Positions 20,709 to 34,700 of a stretch of DNA of 64,000 nucleotides are shown here, one piece after another. A model generated the notes under the pieces. The model ran no database searches. It was not told the DNA's origin and saw nothing but the letters and a program-made list of their open reading frames with translations. Position 1 is the first letter of the stretch. Each line of letters starts with the position of its first letter. Made by a program: the position numbers and the translations under genes. Source of the stretch: Photobacterium salinisoli (GTDB lineage Bacteria > Pseudomonadota > Gammaproteobacteria > Enterobacterales > Vibrionaceae); the NCBI RefSeq assembly GCF_003614885.1, contig NZ_QZMS01000016.1:18001-82000 (forward strand). The letters run 5' to 3'.

Positions 20709-21503
20709 GTGGGAAAAGTCATAGCTGTTGCCAACCAAAAGGGTGGTGTGGGTAAAACCACAACCTGTGTCAATTTAGCTGCGTCACTGGCCGCCACCCA
20801 GCGTAAAGTGCTGGTGATTGATCTCGACCCGCAAGGGAATGCTACCATGGCCAGCGGTGTCGACAAGTATCAGGTTGATGCCACGGCCTATGAGCTTCTG
20901 GTCGAAGAAACCCCGTTTTCAGACGTTGTGATCACCGAAAATGCCGGTGGCTATCACCTGGTAGCCGCCAACGGTGATGTCACTGCTGCCGAAATCAAAC
21001 TGATGGAAGTGTTTGCCCGTGAAGTGCGGTTACGTACCGCGCTGGAACCGGTGCGGGATAAGTACGATTTTATTTTTATCGACTGTCCCCCTTCCCTCAA
21101 CCTGCTGACCATCAATGCGATGACAGCGGCGGATTCTGTTCTGGTGCCTATGCAGTGCGAATATTTCGCCCTGGAAGGCCTGACGGCCCTGATGGACACC
21201 ATCAGCAAGCTGGCAGCTGTAGTCAATGCCGATCTCAAGATAGAAGGCTTGCTCCGCACCATGTATGATCCGCGCAACAGGCTGGCGAATGAAGTATCCC
21301 AGCAACTGAAGAAGCATTTTGGTGACAAGGTGTACCGCACCGTGATCCCACGCAATGTGCGTCTGGCCGAAGCCCCGAGTCATGGCTGTCCGGCCATGTA
21401 CTACGATAAGACCTCCAGCGGTGCCAAGGCGTACCTGGCACTGGCCGGAGAGATGATTCGTCGTGAGGAAACCACGCGGGAACCTGCTCAGGTAGAGGCG
21501 TAA
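20709..21503 (+). CDS. parA: Chromosome partitioning ATPase ParA (Soj family)
   Basis: Deviant Walker-A ATPase that moves ParB-parS complexes over the nucleoid. 264 residues. The deviant Walker A KGGVGKTT lies at residues 11-18, Walker A' and B at VIDLDPQGNATMASG and FIDCPPSLNLLT. There is no N-terminal helix-turn-helix, as normal for chromosomal ParA. GTG start at 20709 with an upstream GAGGGTG. In an operon with parB; the likely parS target is in recF. Confidence 0.95.
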   Translation: MGKVIAVANQKGGVGKTTTCVNLAASLAATQRKVLVIDLDPQGNATMASGVDKYQVDATAYELLVEETPFSDVVITENAGGYHLVAANGDVTAAEIKLMEVFAREVRLRTALEPVRDKYDFIFIDCPPSLNLLTINAMTAADSVLVPMQCEYFALEGLTALMDTISKLAAVVNADLKIEGLLRTMYDPRNRLANEVSQQLKKHFGDKVYRTVIPRNVRLAEAPSHGCPAMYYDKTSSGAKAYLALAGEMIRREETTREPAQVEA

Positions 21504-21509
21504 GCAAGC

Positions 21510-22412
21510 ATGACCATGAATAAACGAGGCCTGGGAAAAGGCCTTGATGCACTGCTGGCCACCAGTTCGGTGGCCCGTGAGAGGCAACAAGCCGCAGAGG
21601 CTGTCAGCAAGGAAGAAACGGTACCGGCCGAAGGCGCGCTGCGCGAACTGCCGGTCAGTCAGCTGCAACCGGGTCAGTATCAGCCTCGTCAGGATATGTC
21701 AGCAGACGCCCTGGCGGAACTGACTGATTCTATCCGCGCTCAGGGGGTGATCCAGCCAATCGTGGTTCGCCAACTGGCCCCGCAACAGTATGAAATCATT
21801 GCCGGCGAACGTCGCTGGCGGGCGTCACGCCAGGCTGGCCTGTCTAAGGTTCCCTGTCTGGTCAAAGACGTGGATGATCGCGCCACTGTCGCGATTGCCC
21901 TGATTGAAAACATCCAGCGTGAAGATCTCAATGCCATTGAGGAAGCTCAGGCGCTGGAGCGATTGCAGAATGAATTCTCCCTCACCCATCAGCAAATTGC
22001 CGAAGCCGTCGGCAAATCCCGTGCTGCTGTGTCTAACCTGCTGCGTTTAAACCAGCTGGAGCCACAGGTTAAGCGGTTGCTGGCCCAGCGGCAGCTGGAA
22101 ATGGGTCACGCCCGTGCATTGCTGTCACTGGTTGCTGAACAGCAACTGGAAGCGGCTCACACCGTCGTGGCGAAATCTCTGACGGTAAGGGATACCGAGC
22201 GTTTGGTGAAAAAACTGCTCACCCCTGCCTCTGAGGTAGCCCCTGTCTCTGTCGATCCCAAGGTTGAAGCGATGGAAAATCGTCTGAGTGAGCAATTTGG
22301 CACTCAGGTTGCGATTAATCAAAGCAAAAGCGGCAAAGGTAAAATAATCATAAATTTTGACGAGCCCCAGAAGTTACAGCAACTTTTGGCAATGTTAAGT
22401 TCAGAAGTGTGA
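21510..22412 (+). CDS. parB: Chromosome partitioning protein ParB (Spo0J family)
   Basis: CTP-dependent DNA clamp that loads at parS and spreads. 300 residues. N-terminal KRGLGKGLDALLA (ParA contact), ParB/Srx domain with the CTP-binding box GERRWRASRQAGL and ENIQREDLNAIEEAQALERL, helix-turn-helix with LTHQQIAEAVGKSRAAVSNLLRL, and a C-terminal dimerisation domain. An alternative in-frame ATG lies two codons in. Six bases separate it from parA. The predicted binding site is the parS at 7145-7160. Confidence 0.95.
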   Translation: MTMNKRGLGKGLDALLATSSVARERQQAAEAVSKEETVPAEGALRELPVSQLQPGQYQPRQDMSADALAELTDSIRAQGVIQPIVVRQLAPQQYEIIAGERRWRASRQAGLSKVPCLVKDVDDRATVAIALIENIQREDLNAIEEAQALERLQNEFSLTHQQIAEAVGKSRAAVSNLLRLNQLEPQVKRLLAQRQLEMGHARALLSLVAEQQLEAAHTVVAKSLTVRDTERLVKKLLTPASEVAPVSVDPKVEAMENRLSEQFGTQVAINQSKSGKGKIIINFDEPQKLQQLLAMLSSEV

Positions 22413-22503
22413 CCGGATTCTTACTATTTTTGCCGTAAAAATGACCACTGCGTGATCGGGATAATGTGTTATAAATTCTAACTGTTTTTTTATTGTGATT
22501 AGA

Positions 22504-22531
22504 TTGCATTCAATCTAATGAACCGTATAAT
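22504..22531 (+). promoter_or_regulatory. Probable sigma-70 promoter of the atp operon
   Basis: TTGCAT (22504-22509) and a perfect TATAAT (22526-22531) are 16 bases apart, about 60 bases before the atpI start. No terminator hairpin separates parB from it, so some read-through from parAB is possible. Confidence 0.6.
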
Positions 22532-22589
22532 TTTCGCAGTTTTCCCAGCACGACGTATGTGTAGTGGAACGGACTCGAGGAATGAATAC

Positions 22590-22979
22590 ATGGTTTCGAC
22601 GCTAGTCAGGCCGGGACGCCAATTGGCGAAGCGGTTGTTGTTACTACAATCTGGCGTCGTTTTGACAACGGCAATCATGGCAGTGTTTGCTGTCAATGTT
22701 GACTGGGGAATCTCTGCACTTATCGGTGGCGGCATCTTTGTGATAGCTAACGCCGCTTTTTCTGTGTGTGCTTTTCTCTTCGGCGGGGCCACGAAGGCTC
22801 GTCTGGTGATGGCGTCATTTTACGGCGGAGAAGTGCTGAAAATCCTCATTACAGTCATCTTGTTTTCCCTTGTCTACCTGTATGTCGAGGTGGAACTTGT
22901 TCCCCTCAAGCTGACCTATTTGCTGGCTCTGGGTATTAATATCTGTGCGCCGGTTTTATTCATTAACAACAACAAATAG
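22590..22979 (+). CDS. atpI: ATP synthase operon protein AtpI
   Basis: Hydrophobic accessory protein of F1Fo ATP synthase, reported to help c-ring assembly. 129 residues from ATG 22590, preceded by GAGGAA; the frame stays open further upstream but the family begins near MVSTLVRPGRQLAKRLLLLQ. Four membrane helices are predicted by eye. First gene of the atp operon; atpB follows after 8 bases. Confidence 0.92.
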   Translation: MVSTLVRPGRQLAKRLLLLQSGVVLTTAIMAVFAVNVDWGISALIGGGIFVIANAAFSVCAFLFGGATKARLVMASFYGGEVLKILITVILFSLVYLYVEVELVPLKLTYLLALGINICAPVLFINNNK

Positions 22980-22984
22980 GATGA

Positions 22985-23794
<810 letters not shown>

Positions 23795-23832
23795 TACGTA
23801 AACAATTTTATTTTTTATTTACTGGCATTTAG

Positions 23833-24117
<285 letters not shown>

Positions 24118-24166
24118 TCCACGAACGTAACGGACCCATAGCTACCCTGTTTAAGGAGATGCCGTT

Positions 24167-24637
24167 GTGAATATGAATGCAACATTACTGGGTCAGGCTA
24201 TCGCGTTTTTCCTGTTTGTGGTCTTCTGCATGAAATATGTATGGCCACCAATTATGGAAGCGATTGAAGAGCGTCAGAAAAAAATTGCTGACGGTTTGGC
24301 AGCAGCGGATCGCGCTGCCAAAGATCTCAACCTGGCGCAGGCAAATGCTTCTGATCAACTGAAAGAAGCAAAACGTACTGCAACTGAACTGATTGAGCAA
24401 GCTAACAAGCGTAAAGCTCAAATCATCGAAGAGGCCAAAGCGGAAGCAACGGCCGAGCGTGAAAAAATTCTGACTCAAGGTCGTGCTGAAATTGATGCAG
24501 AACGTAATCGCGCGCGCGATGACCTAAGAAAACAAGTTGCAACTCTGGCTGTGATTGGTGCTGAGAAAATCATTGGGCGTACTATCGATAAAGACGCTCA
24601 TGCTGATGTTCTTAACAAAGTCACTGCAGAACTGTAA
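24167..24637 (+). CDS. atpF: F1Fo ATP synthase subunit b
   Basis: Peripheral stalk subunit: one N-terminal membrane helix ([20 protein letters not shown]) and a long charged coiled coil that links Fo to the delta subunit. 156 residues, identical in length to E. coli b. I use the GTG at 24167 because AAGGAG lies 8 bases before it and the start aligns with E. coli MNLNATILGQ; an ATG at 24173 is the alternative. Confidence 0.96.
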   Translation: MNMNATLLGQAIAFFLFVVFCMKYVWPPIMEAIEERQKKIADGLAAADRAAKDLNLAQANASDQLKEAKRTATELIEQANKRKAQIIEEAKAEATAEREKILTQGRAEIDAERNRARDDLRKQVATLAVIGAEKIIGRTIDKDAHADVLNKVTAEL

Positions 24638-24654
24638 TAGAAGGGGCAAGCACC

Positions 24655-25188
24655 ATGTCGGAAATGACTACTATCGCACGCCCCTACGCTAAAGCAGCCT
24701 TTGATTATGCGGTTGAGAAAGGTGAGCTGGCCCAGTGGTCAGAAATGCTCACCTTTGCTTCGGAAGTCGCTAAAAACGACACCATTCTGGATGTACTGGA
24801 TGGTGGTTTTGCGGCGGACAAGCTGACGGAAATCTTCCTGTCGGTTTGCGGCGAGCAACTCAACGACGCCGGCCAGAACCTGATTAAGGTCATGGCCGAA
24901 AACGGACGCCTGAAAATTCTTCCTGAAGTCTGTACTCAGTTCCTGTTCTTGAAAGATGAACTGGAAAAAACCATCGAAGCCAATGTGATCTCTGCGGTCA
25001 CCCTGGACGAAGGTCAAATGAGTGCAATCATCAGTAAGCTGGAACAGCGTCTGGCGCGCAAGGTTAAGCTGAACTGCAGTGTAGACGAGACCCTGATTGC
25101 CGGGGTTGTAATTAGAGCCGGAGACTTAGTCATCGATCAGTCAGTACGAGGCAAACTTGCCCGTCTGAACGATACTTTGCAGTCTTGA
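24655..25188 (+). CDS. atpH: F1Fo ATP synthase subunit delta
   Basis: Connects the peripheral stalk to the top of the alpha3beta3 head (OSCP family). 177 residues, as in E. coli. N-terminal helical domain begins [19 protein letters not shown]-terminal part has the family sequence [29 protein letters not shown]. AtpA follows after 16 bases. Confidence 0.96.
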   Translation: MSEMTTIARPYAKAAFDYAVEKGELAQWSEMLTFASEVAKNDTILDVLDGGFAADKLTEIFLSVCGEQLNDAGQNLIKVMAENGRLKILPEVCTQFLFLKDELEKTIEANVISAVTLDEGQMSAIISKLEQRLARKVKLNCSVDETLIAGVVIRAGDLVIDQSVRGKLARLNDTLQS

Positions 25189-25204
25189 TTTGGGGAATTG
25201 GAGC

Positions 25205-26746
25205 ATGCAACTTAATTCCACGGAAATTAGCGCACTGATCAAGCAACGGATTGAAAATTTCAACGTTGCCAGTGAAGCGCGTAACGAAGGCACCATCGTT
25301 TCTGTAAGCGACGGTATCATTCGTATCCACGGCCTTGCAGATGTCATGCAAGGTGAAATGATTGAACTACCAGGCGGCCTGTACGCACTGGCACTGAACC
25401 TTGAGCGTGACTCGGTAGGTGCTGTTGTAATGGGTCCATATGCCAGCCTTCAGGAAGGCATGAAAGTGACCGCAACCGGTCGTATCCTGGAAGTGCCTGT
25501 CGGCCCTGCCCTGCTGGGTCGTGTTGTTAACACTCTGGGTGAGCCGATTGATGGTAAAGGTCCGATTGAGACCGATACTTTCTCTCCGGTAGAAGTGATC
25601 GCACCGGGTGTAATCGACCGTAAATCTGTTGACCAGCCTGTTCAGACTGGTTACAAGGCGGTTGACTCAATGATTCCAATCGGCCGTGGCCAGCGTGAGC
25701 TGATCATCGGTGACCGTCAGATTGGTAAAACTGCCCTGGCGATCGATGCCATCATCAACCAGAAAAATTCTGGTATTTACTCTATCTATGTAGCTATCGG
25801 CCAGAAAGCGTCCACTATCGCCAACGTGGTTCGTAAACTGGAAGAGCACGGTGCACTGAAGAACACTATCGTTGTAGTGGCGTCTGCTTCTGAAGCGGCA
25901 GCTCTGCAATACCTGGCACCTTACTCTGGTTGTGCCATGGGTGAATACTTCCGTGACCGCGGCGAAGATGCACTGATCGTATACGATGACCTGTCTAAGC
26001 AGGCTGTGGCTTACCGTCAGATCTCTCTGCTGCTGCGCCGTCCACCAGGCCGTGAAGCTTTCCCTGGTGACGTTTTCTACCTCCACTCCCGTCTGCTTGA
26101 GCGTGCTGCGCGCGTGAGCGAAGAGTACGTAGAAAAGTTCACTAACGGTGAAGTGAAAGGTAAGACTGGTTCTTTGACTGCTCTGCCAATCATCGAAACT
26201 CAGGCGGGTGACGTTTCTGCGTTCGTACCGACTAACGTAATTTCGATCACCGATGGTCAGATCTTCCTGCAAACAGAACTGTTTAACTCTGGTATTCGTC
26301 CAGCGGTTGACCCAGGTATCTCTGTATCGCGTGTAGGTGGTGCTGCTCAGACCAAGATCATCAAGAAGCTGTCTGGTGGTATCCGTACTGCACTGGCTCA
26401 GTACCGTGAACTGGCGGCCTTTGCCCAGTTCTCCTCTGATCTGGACGACGCGACTAAGCGTCAGCTGGACCACGGTCAGAAAGTAACTGAACTGATGAAG
26501 CAGAAGCAGTACTCGCCAATGTCTGTTTTCGAGCAGGCCCTGGTGATTTTCTCTGCTGAGAAAGGTTACCTGAAAGATGTTGAGCTGACTAAGCTGGCAG
26601 ATTTCGAAGCTGCGTTACTGTCTTACGCCAAGAGTCAATTTGCTGAGCTGGTAGCTCAAATTGATGAAACGGGTGCGTGGAACAATGAAATTGAAGCCCA
26701 GTTCGCGAAACTGGTTGAAGATTTCAAAGCGACCCAGACTTGGTAA
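25205..26746 (+). CDS. atpA: F1Fo ATP synthase subunit alpha
   Basis: Non-catalytic nucleotide-binding subunit of F1. 513 residues from ATG 25205 (GGGGAATTGGAG precedes it), exactly the E. coli length; the in-frame TTG at 25190 is not needed. P-loop [15 protein letters not shown] near residue 170 and the signature [17 protein letters not shown] are present, as is the arginine finger region. Confidence 0.98.
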   Translation: MQLNSTEISALIKQRIENFNVASEARNEGTIVSVSDGIIRIHGLADVMQGEMIELPGGLYALALNLERDSVGAVVMGPYASLQEGMKVTATGRILEVPVGPALLGRVVNTLGEPIDGKGPIETDTFSPVEVIAPGVIDRKSVDQPVQTGYKAVDSMIPIGRGQRELIIGDRQIGKTALAIDAIINQKNSGIYSIYVAIGQKASTIANVVRKLEEHGALKNTIVVVASASEAAALQYLAPYSGCAMGEYFRDRGEDALIVYDDLSKQAVAYRQISLLLRRPPGREAFPGDVFYLHSRLLERAARVSEEYVEKFTNGEVKGKTGSLTALPIIETQAGDVSAFVPTNVISITDGQIFLQTELFNSGIRPAVDPGISVSRVGGAAQTKIIKKLSGGIRTALAQYRELAAFAQFSSDLDDATKRQLDHGQKVTELMKQKQYSPMSVFEQALVIFSAEKGYLKDVELTKLADFEAALLSYAKSQFAELVAQIDETGAWNNEIEAQFAKLVEDFKATQTW

Positions 26747-26790
26747 TTGGTTGGTGATCGCATGCGATCACCAGCTCAAGGAGAGTAACG

Positions 26791-29096
<2,306 letters not shown>

Positions 29097-29113
29097 GCTG
29101 AACAGGAGGCGAT

Positions 29114-29536
29114 ATGGCAGCGATAACTTTCCATCTGGACGTAGTAAGCGCAGAAAAGAGTCTTTTCTCTGGTCGTGCTGAAAATATCCAGGTGACCGGT
29201 AGCGAAGGTGAACTGGGTATCCACGCAGGCCACACCCCGCTGCTGACCGCTATCACGCCAGGAATGGTTCGGATCGTTAAACAGAACGGTAGCGAGGAAG
29301 TCATTTACCTCTCCGGCGGTATGCTGGAAGTGCAGCCAGGTGCAGTCACTGTACTGGCTGATACTGCAATCCGTGGTGTTGATCTGGACACAGCCAAGGC
29401 TGAAGAAGCGAAACGTCAGGCTGAGGAGCGTATCCACAATCAGCATGGCGACATCGACTTCGCCCAAGCGGCCAGTGACCTGGCTAAAGCAATCGCCCAG
29501 CTTCGAGTGATCGAGCTGACCAGGCGTAAGCGTTAA
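29114..29536 (+). CDS. atpC: F1Fo ATP synthase subunit epsilon
   Basis: Rotor subunit that can inhibit ATP hydrolysis. 140 residues: N-terminal beta barrel ([32 protein letters not shown]) and C-terminal two-helix inhibitory domain ([17 protein letters not shown]). GGAGG precedes the ATG. Last gene of the atp operon, closed by a strong terminator. Confidence 0.97.
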   Translation: MAAITFHLDVVSAEKSLFSGRAENIQVTGSEGELGIHAGHTPLLTAITPGMVRIVKQNGSEEVIYLSGGMLEVQPGAVTVLADTAIRGVDLDTAKAEEAKRQAEERIHNQHGDIDFAQAASDLAKAIAQLRVIELTRRKR

Positions 29537-29550
29537 TCAGGTATCTGTGC

Positions 29551-29580
29551 AAAAAAGCGACCTTAGGGTCGCTTTTTTTT
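29551..29580 (+). terminator. Rho-independent terminator of the atp operon
   Basis: AAAAAAGCGACC and GGTCGCTTTTTT form a 12-bp stem with a TTAG loop, ending in an eight-T run. Fifteen bases after the atpC stop. Confidence 0.92.
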
Positions 29581-29760
29581 TGCCTGCGGGCAGCGGAATG
29601 GCTTGCGGTTGACGGTGAAACGCCCTGGATTAGTTCACAAAGCCGTGGTTTGTCTGTCTGTGCTGTGTCAATAATGATCGACAAAGACTTATATCGGACG
29701 CAACGAGCCGATACAATGCATCCAGATATCTACCACATTGATAAGAAGGGACACTGATTC

Positions 29761-31122
29761 ATGAGCTTCAGCGCTGTGATCCTGGCCGCGGGTAAAGGTA
29801 CCCGCATGTATTCTGCTCTGCCTAAAGTTTTGCATACTCTGGCAGGTAAGCCGATGGTAAAACACGTAATCGATACCTGTAGTGATTTGGGTGCCGCGAA
29901 TATTCATCTGGTGTATGGCCATGGCGGCGATCTGATGCAGGCGCGCCTGGCAGAAGAATCAGTCAATTGGGTACTTCAGGCTGAGCAGCTTGGTACCGGT
30001 CATGCCGTGAATCAGGCATCGGGTGATTTTGGTGATGATGAGCAGGTATTGATTCTCTATGGCGATGTCCCCCTGATCAGTGGCGAGACGCTGGAAAATT
30101 TACTCCAAGCCCAGCCAGAAGGTGGTATTGGCCTGCTGACAGTGGTGCTGGATGATCCGAGCGGTTATGGCCGCATCGTGCGTGAAAATGAGGCCGTCGT
30201 TGCCATAGTGGAGCAAAAAGATGCCACGGAAGCGCAACAGCAAATTCGTGAAATCAACACAGGTGTGATGGTCGCCAATGGCGGTGATCTCAAGCGCTGG
30301 CTGAGCCAGCTGAAAAACGACAACGCGCAGGGTGAATATTATCTGACCGACGTGATTGCCATGGCTCATGCAGAAGGCCGTCATATCCAGGCTGTCCACC
30401 CGGCATTAGCGGTTGAAGTGGAAGGCGTGAATAACCGCCTGCAACTGGCGCGTCTGGAGCGTGCTTACCAGTCTCTTCAGGCTGAGCGTTTGCTGATGCA
30501 GGGCGTGATGCTGCGTGACCCGGCTCGTTTTGATTTACGCGGTACCCTGCAATGCGGCCAGGATGTCGAAATTGATGTCAATGTCATCATCGAAGGCCAT
30601 GTTACCCTGGGCGACAATGTGGTGATCGGTGCGGGGTCGGTGCTGATCGACTGCGAAATCGATGATAACACCCTGGTGCGTCCTTACAGCATTATCGAAG
30701 GAGCGACGGTCGGTGAAGACTGTACTGTGGGGCCGTTTACCCGTCTGCGCCCGGGCGCTGAGCTGGTGGGGGATTCGCACGTCGGTAACTTTGTCGAAAT
30801 GAAGCAATCTCGCCTCGGCAAAGGCTCTAAGGCCAGCCACCTGACGTATCTGGGCGATGCGCAAATCGGTGATCGGGTCAATATTGGCGCAGGCACCATC
30901 ACCTGTAATTATGACGGTGCGAATAAGTTCCGCACTGAAATCGAAGACGATGTCTTCGTCGGTTCAGATACACAGCTGATCGCTCCGGTGAAAATCGGAA
31001 AGGGTGCCACTATCGGAGCTGGTGCGACGATCAACCGTGATGTGGGTGACGGTGAGTTAGTGATTACTCGCGCTCCGGCTCGCACAATTAAAGGCTGGAA
31101 GCGTCCGGAAAAGCAAAAGTAA
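29761..31122 (+). CDS. glmU: Bifunctional N-acetylglucosamine-1-phosphate uridyltransferase / glucosamine-1-phosphate acetyltransferase
   Basis: Makes UDP-GlcNAc, precursor of peptidoglycan and lipopolysaccharide, in two steps. 453 residues. N-terminal pyrophosphorylase with [20 protein letters not shown] (residues 7-26) and LYGDVPLI, then a left-handed beta-helix acetyltransferase with [20 protein letters not shown] and [17 protein letters not shown]. GlmS, which feeds the pathway, lies about 1 kb downstream beyond a DeoR-type regulator. Confidence 0.97.
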   Translation: MSFSAVILAAGKGTRMYSALPKVLHTLAGKPMVKHVIDTCSDLGAANIHLVYGHGGDLMQARLAEESVNWVLQAEQLGTGHAVNQASGDFGDDEQVLILYGDVPLISGETLENLLQAQPEGGIGLLTVVLDDPSGYGRIVRENEAVVAIVEQKDATEAQQQIREINTGVMVANGGDLKRWLSQLKNDNAQGEYYLTDVIAMAHAEGRHIQAVHPALAVEVEGVNNRLQLARLERAYQSLQAERLLMQGVMLRDPARFDLRGTLQCGQDVEIDVNVIIEGHVTLGDNVVIGAGSVLIDCEIDDNTLVRPYSIIEGATVGEDCTVGPFTRLRPGAELVGDSHVGNFVEMKQSRLGKGSKASHLTYLGDAQIGDRVNIGAGTITCNYDGANKFRTEIEDDVFVGSDTQLIAPVKIGKGATIGAGATINRDVGDGELVITRAPARTIKGWKRPEKQK

Positions 31123-31143
31123 CCCGGAACGGCTCACAGACAG

Positions 31144-31169
31144 GCAGCGCTCAGGCGCTGCTTTTTTTT
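31144..31169 (+). terminator. Rho-independent terminator after glmU
   Basis: GCAGCGC / GCGCTGC stem with TCAG loop followed by eight Ts, 22 bases after the stop. Confidence 0.85.
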
Positions 31170-31290
31170 GCCGTAAACTATGCTTGCCGTACAGCTTATG
31201 AGCTCTCATCCTGGTATTTTCTTGATCTTGCTTCTTTTGGTTTGCTATATTTGGTTTCAGTTCGAAACTTAAATAATAAGTAAACCTTAC

Positions 31291-32064
31291 ATGTCGAAAC
31301 GTAACACCCAGCAGAGACGCCATGCCATTGTCGCTCTGGTCAATGAACAGGGCGAGGTCAGTGTCGATGCGCTGGCGCAGCAATTTGCCACTTCCGAAGT
31401 AACTATCCGTAAAGATCTTGCTGCATTGGAAAAAGCCGGCCTGCTGCTGCGCCGTTATGGCGGCGCGATTGCCATGCCCTCAGAGATTGTGGCGGCGGGT
31501 CATGAACCGGAAGTTTCGATTCGAAAGCAAGCGATCGCTCAGGCAGCCGCCGCCCGTATCCGCGATCATAACCGCATTATCATAGACAGCGGCAGTACCA
31601 CGGCCGCACTGATTGGTCTGCTCGGTGACAAGCAGGGCCTGATAGTGATGACCAACTCACTCAATGTCGCCAATGCCCTCAATGAGCTGGAAAACGAGCC
31701 GACCCTGCTGATGACGGGGGGCACCTGGGATCCGCATTCCGAAGCGTTTCAGGGCCAGGTCGCCGAGTCCGTTCTGCGCTCCTATGATTTTGACCAGCTG
31801 TTTATCGGTGCCGACGGTATTGATATCACTCGCGGTACCACCACCTTCAACGAATTGATCGGCCTGAGCCGGGTGATGGCAGAAGTCTCACGTGAAGTGG
31901 TGGTCATGGTCGAATCGAGCAAAATCGGACGCAAAATCCCAAATCTTGAACTGCCGTGGAACAGCATCAGCACCCTGATCACCGATGAGGGGCTGGATCC
32001 GGTTGCCAGGGCAGAAATCGAACAGCAAGGGGTGCAGGTGATCTGCGCCGCCGCCAAAGTATAA
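31291..32064 (+). CDS. DeoR-family transcriptional regulator next to glmS
   Basis: 257 residues: N-terminal DeoR winged helix ([20 protein letters not shown], then [25 protein letters not shown]) and C-terminal sugar-phosphate sensor domain ([46 protein letters not shown]). It lies 26 bases before glmS in the same direction, so the two probably form one transcript. Proteins at this position in Vibrio and Shewanella have been proposed to control glmS in response to amino-sugar phosphates; that role is inferred here from context. Confidence 0.85.
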   Translation: MSKRNTQQRRHAIVALVNEQGEVSVDALAQQFATSEVTIRKDLAALEKAGLLLRRYGGAIAMPSEIVAAGHEPEVSIRKQAIAQAAAARIRDHNRIIIDSGSTTAALIGLLGDKQGLIVMTNSLNVANALNELENEPTLLMTGGTWDPHSEAFQGQVAESVLRSYDFDQLFIGADGIDITRGTTTFNELIGLSRVMAEVSREVVVMVESSKIGRKIPNLELPWNSISTLITDEGLDPVARAEIEQQGVQVICAAAKV

Positions 32065-32090
32065 ATCTTATTTTTTCAGGAGTATTTTCT

Positions 32091-33923
32091 ATGTGTGGAA
32101 TCGTCGGGGCGGTTGCCCAACGCGATGTGGCTGGCATTCTGATCGAAGGCTTGCGCCGACTGGAATACCGGGGTTACGACTCTGCCGGTGTGGCCGTGGT
32201 AGGCAGCGACAATGCCCTGCAGCGTGTTCGCCGCTTGGGTAAGGTGCAGGAGCTGGCTGATGCTGTAGCCGCCAACCCGCTGTCGGGCGGGACAGGCATT
32301 GCCCATACACGCTGGGCGACGCACGGTGAACCCTCCGAAGCCAATGCTCACCCTCATGTGTCCGGCGAGCATATCTCGATTGTTCATAACGGTATCATTG
32401 AAAATCACGAATCGCTGCGCGCTGTGCTCACTGAACGTGGGTATACCTTCGTGTCGCAGACAGATACCGAAGTCATTGCTCACCTGGTGGACTGGGAGTT
32501 GCGCAGCGCCGACAGTCTGCTGCAAGCGGTGCAAAATACTGTGTCTCAGCTCGAAGGTGCCTATGGCACCGTAGTGATGGACAGCCGTGATCCGAGCCGG
32601 ATTGTGGTAGCCCGCTCCGGCAGTCCGCTGGTGATCGGCTATGGTGTTGATGAACATTTTGTCGCCTCCGACCAGCTGGCCCTGCTGCCAGTGACCCGCC
32701 GTTTTGCGTTCCTGGAAGAAGGGGATGTCGCGGAAGTGACCCGTTTTGACGTCAGCATCTTCGATAAGCATGGTGAGCCGGTTGAGCGCGAGATCAAAGA
32801 ATCGGAAGTGTCGCACGATGCCGGTGACAAAGGTCAGTACCGCCATTACATGCTGAAAGAAATCTACGAACAGCCGGTAGCACTGCAACGTACCATGGAA
32901 GGCCGGCTGGCGAACGGTAAGGTGCTGGCATCCGCCTTTGGCGATAACGCCGAAGCCCTGCTGCAGAAAGTGAAACACGTTCAGATCATTGCGTGCGGCA
33001 CCAGTTATCACGCCGGTCTGGTCGCGCGTTACTGGCTGGAGCAGTGGGCGGGCGTGTCCTGCAACGTCGAGATTGCCTCTGAGTTCCGTTACCGCAAATC
33101 ACATGTCTATGAGAACAGTCTGCTGGTCACCCTGTCCCAGTCTGGCGAAACCGCCGATACCCTGGCTGCACTGCGTCTGGCGAAAGAAATGGGTTACATG
33201 GCCAGCCTGACTATCTGTAACGTGCCCGGCTCCTCGCTGGTGCGTGAATCTGATCTGGCCTACATGATGAAAGCCGGCGCGGAGATCGGTGTGGCGTCCA
33301 CCAAAGCCTTTACCGTGCAGCTGGCTGGTTTGCTGATGCTGGTGGCGGCGATTGGCCGCGGTAAAACTATTGATGATGCGCTGGAAGCCAAGCTGGTGGC
33401 GGCACTGCAAAGCCTGCCGGCCAAAATTGAGCAGACGCTGGCCATGGCTGATGATATTGAAGCGCTGGCAGAAGATTTTGCCGACAAGCACCACGCCCTG
33501 TTCCTGGGCCGCGGCGAGCAGTCGCCGATTGCAATGGAAGGTGCGCTCAAGCTGAAAGAGATCTCCTACATCCATGCCGAAGCCTATGCCGCCGGTGAGC
33601 TCAAACACGGCCCGCTGGCCTTGATTGATGCCGACATGCCGGTGATTGTGGTGGCACCGAACAACGAGCTGCTGGAAAAACTGAAGTCGAATGTCGAAGA
33701 AGTGCGTGCCCGTGGCGGTCTGATGTATGTATTTGCCGATGTGAATGCCCACTTCGCCAGTGACGACACCATGACAGTGCTGAATGTACCGCATTGCGAC
33801 GAGTTCATTGCCCCAATTCTCTACACCCTGCCGCTGCAGTTACTGTCGTACTATGTGGCGCTGATCAAAGGCACGGATGTTGACCAGCCGCGCAACCTGG
33901 CCAAATCGGTGACCGTAGAATAA
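32091..33923 (+). CDS. glmS: Glutamine--fructose-6-phosphate aminotransferase (isomerizing)
   Basis: Produces glucosamine-6-phosphate from fructose-6-phosphate and glutamine, the entry to amino-sugar synthesis. 610 residues, exactly typical. The N-terminal cysteine nucleophile (MCGIVGAV) and [15 protein letters not shown] mark the glutaminase; two SIS domains follow ([54 protein letters not shown]), and the C-terminus ends in NLAKSVTVE. The ribosome binding site is CAGGAG. No ribozyme-like leader is expected in this group. Confidence 0.98.
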   Translation: MCGIVGAVAQRDVAGILIEGLRRLEYRGYDSAGVAVVGSDNALQRVRRLGKVQELADAVAANPLSGGTGIAHTRWATHGEPSEANAHPHVSGEHISIVHNGIIENHESLRAVLTERGYTFVSQTDTEVIAHLVDWELRSADSLLQAVQNTVSQLEGAYGTVVMDSRDPSRIVVARSGSPLVIGYGVDEHFVASDQLALLPVTRRFAFLEEGDVAEVTRFDVSIFDKHGEPVEREIKESEVSHDAGDKGQYRHYMLKEIYEQPVALQRTMEGRLANGKVLASAFGDNAEALLQKVKHVQIIACGTSYHAGLVARYWLEQWAGVSCNVEIASEFRYRKSHVYENSLLVTLSQSGETADTLAALRLAKEMGYMASLTICNVPGSSLVRESDLAYMMKAGAEIGVASTKAFTVQLAGLLMLVAAIGRGKTIDDALEAKLVAALQSLPAKIEQTLAMADDIEALAEDFADKHHALFLGRGEQSPIAMEGALKLKEISYIHAEAYAAGELKHGPLALIDADMPVIVVAPNNELLEKLKSNVEEVRARGGLMYVFADVNAHFASDDTMTVLNVPHCDEFIAPILYTLPLQLLSYYVALIKGTDVDQPRNLAKSVTVE

Positions 33924-33948
33924 GACACGGCTGTCTTAGCCCTGAGAT

Positions 33949-33972
33949 AAAGGCGTCAATTGTGGCGCCTTT
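33949..33972 (+). terminator. Probable terminator after glmS
   Basis: AAAGGCG and CGCCTTT form the stem around a 10-base loop, followed by T-rich sequence (TTTGTTCGTTTT). Twenty-five bases after the glmS stop. Confidence 0.6.
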
Positions 33973-34209
33973 GTTCGTTTTGCCCCTCGCCCCTATTCCC
34001 AGCGTCTATGATCTAGTACAGAAGTGACGTTTTTTGTTTGCGAAATCAGATGCTTTGGTTGAATTCTTCCTGTTTTGCATTGCGCTTTGCAATCCCAAAA
34101 TGTCGTCTTCTTTAAGCTCTTGATATTTTTATAAAAATAATAACACCTGAGTTGGCTGATTTTATGCTGACCTGTTTGGTCGGAACATATTGCAGTGGTG
34201 GAGGTATTG

Positions 34210-34590
34210 ATGACAGATCCTAAAGCGACAATCGCCTCGCGGATCAAGGAAGCGCGAGAGTGGAAAGGCCTGACTCAGGTACACATGGCCCAGCAACTGG
34301 GGGTTGCCCGGCAAACTTATCTTGACCTGGAGACAGGTAAAACCGAACCGAAAGTACGTTTGCTGTCGGCGATTTCAGAAATCACTGAGCGGCCGCTGAC
34401 CTGGTTCGTGTACGGGGACGAAGGATTAGAAATTCTGGAAAGCGAATATAAAGAAGAAATTGACCGCTTATTACAGTATTTCAGCCGCCTGCCCCATTCG
34501 GCCCGGAATGTGATTTTGCAGCAGAGTATCAATCTGGCCGGTTTCATGGCGGAATACACCCGGGCGCTGACCCAAAAAGATAAATCCTGA
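34210..34590 (+). CDS. Small XRE-family regulator (helix-turn-helix)
   Basis: 126 residues. The N-terminal Cro/CI-type helix-turn-helix is clear (SRIKEAREWKGLTQVHMAQQ, LGVARQTYLDLETGKTEPKV, residues about 10-60); the C-terminal half has no recognised domain. Start ATG 34210 has GGAGG six bases upstream; a GTG five codons earlier is in frame but overlaps that site. The gene stands alone between glmS and the convergent ilvA, with about 240 AT-rich bases upstream. No toxin or phage partner is visible. Target unknown; self-regulation is likely. Confidence 0.8.
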   Translation: MTDPKATIASRIKEAREWKGLTQVHMAQQLGVARQTYLDLETGKTEPKVRLLSAISEITERPLTWFVYGDEGLEILESEYKEEIDRLLQYFSRLPHSARNVILQQSINLAGFMAEYTRALTQKDKS

Positions 34591-34634
34591 CGGGGGTGAG
34601 AAAGGGAAGTGAAAAGGGACAAAGGTGAAAGAAA

Positions 34635-34659
34635 ACAGCCCCGTTTTATGCGGGGCTGT
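34635..34659. terminator. Terminator between the XRE regulator and ilvA, mainly for the ilv operon
   Basis: ACAGCCCCG / CGGGGCTGT stem with a 7-base loop. On the minus strand it is followed by TTTTC, fitting the end of ilvGMEDA; it may also stop the XRE transcript. Confidence 0.75.
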
Positions 34660-34700
34660 GTCTTTCAGACCGGCTATCTTACCGGCTTACTGGTCTTGGC

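Noticed and set aside
25667..26473. 268-codon reading frame antisense to atpA
   Set aside because: Overlaps a highly conserved gene and has no recognisable domain; long antisense frames arise from the strong codon bias in atpA.
33099..33794. 231-codon antisense frame within glmS
   Set aside because: Histidine- and glutamine-rich translation typical of an antisense shadow, with no supporting signals.
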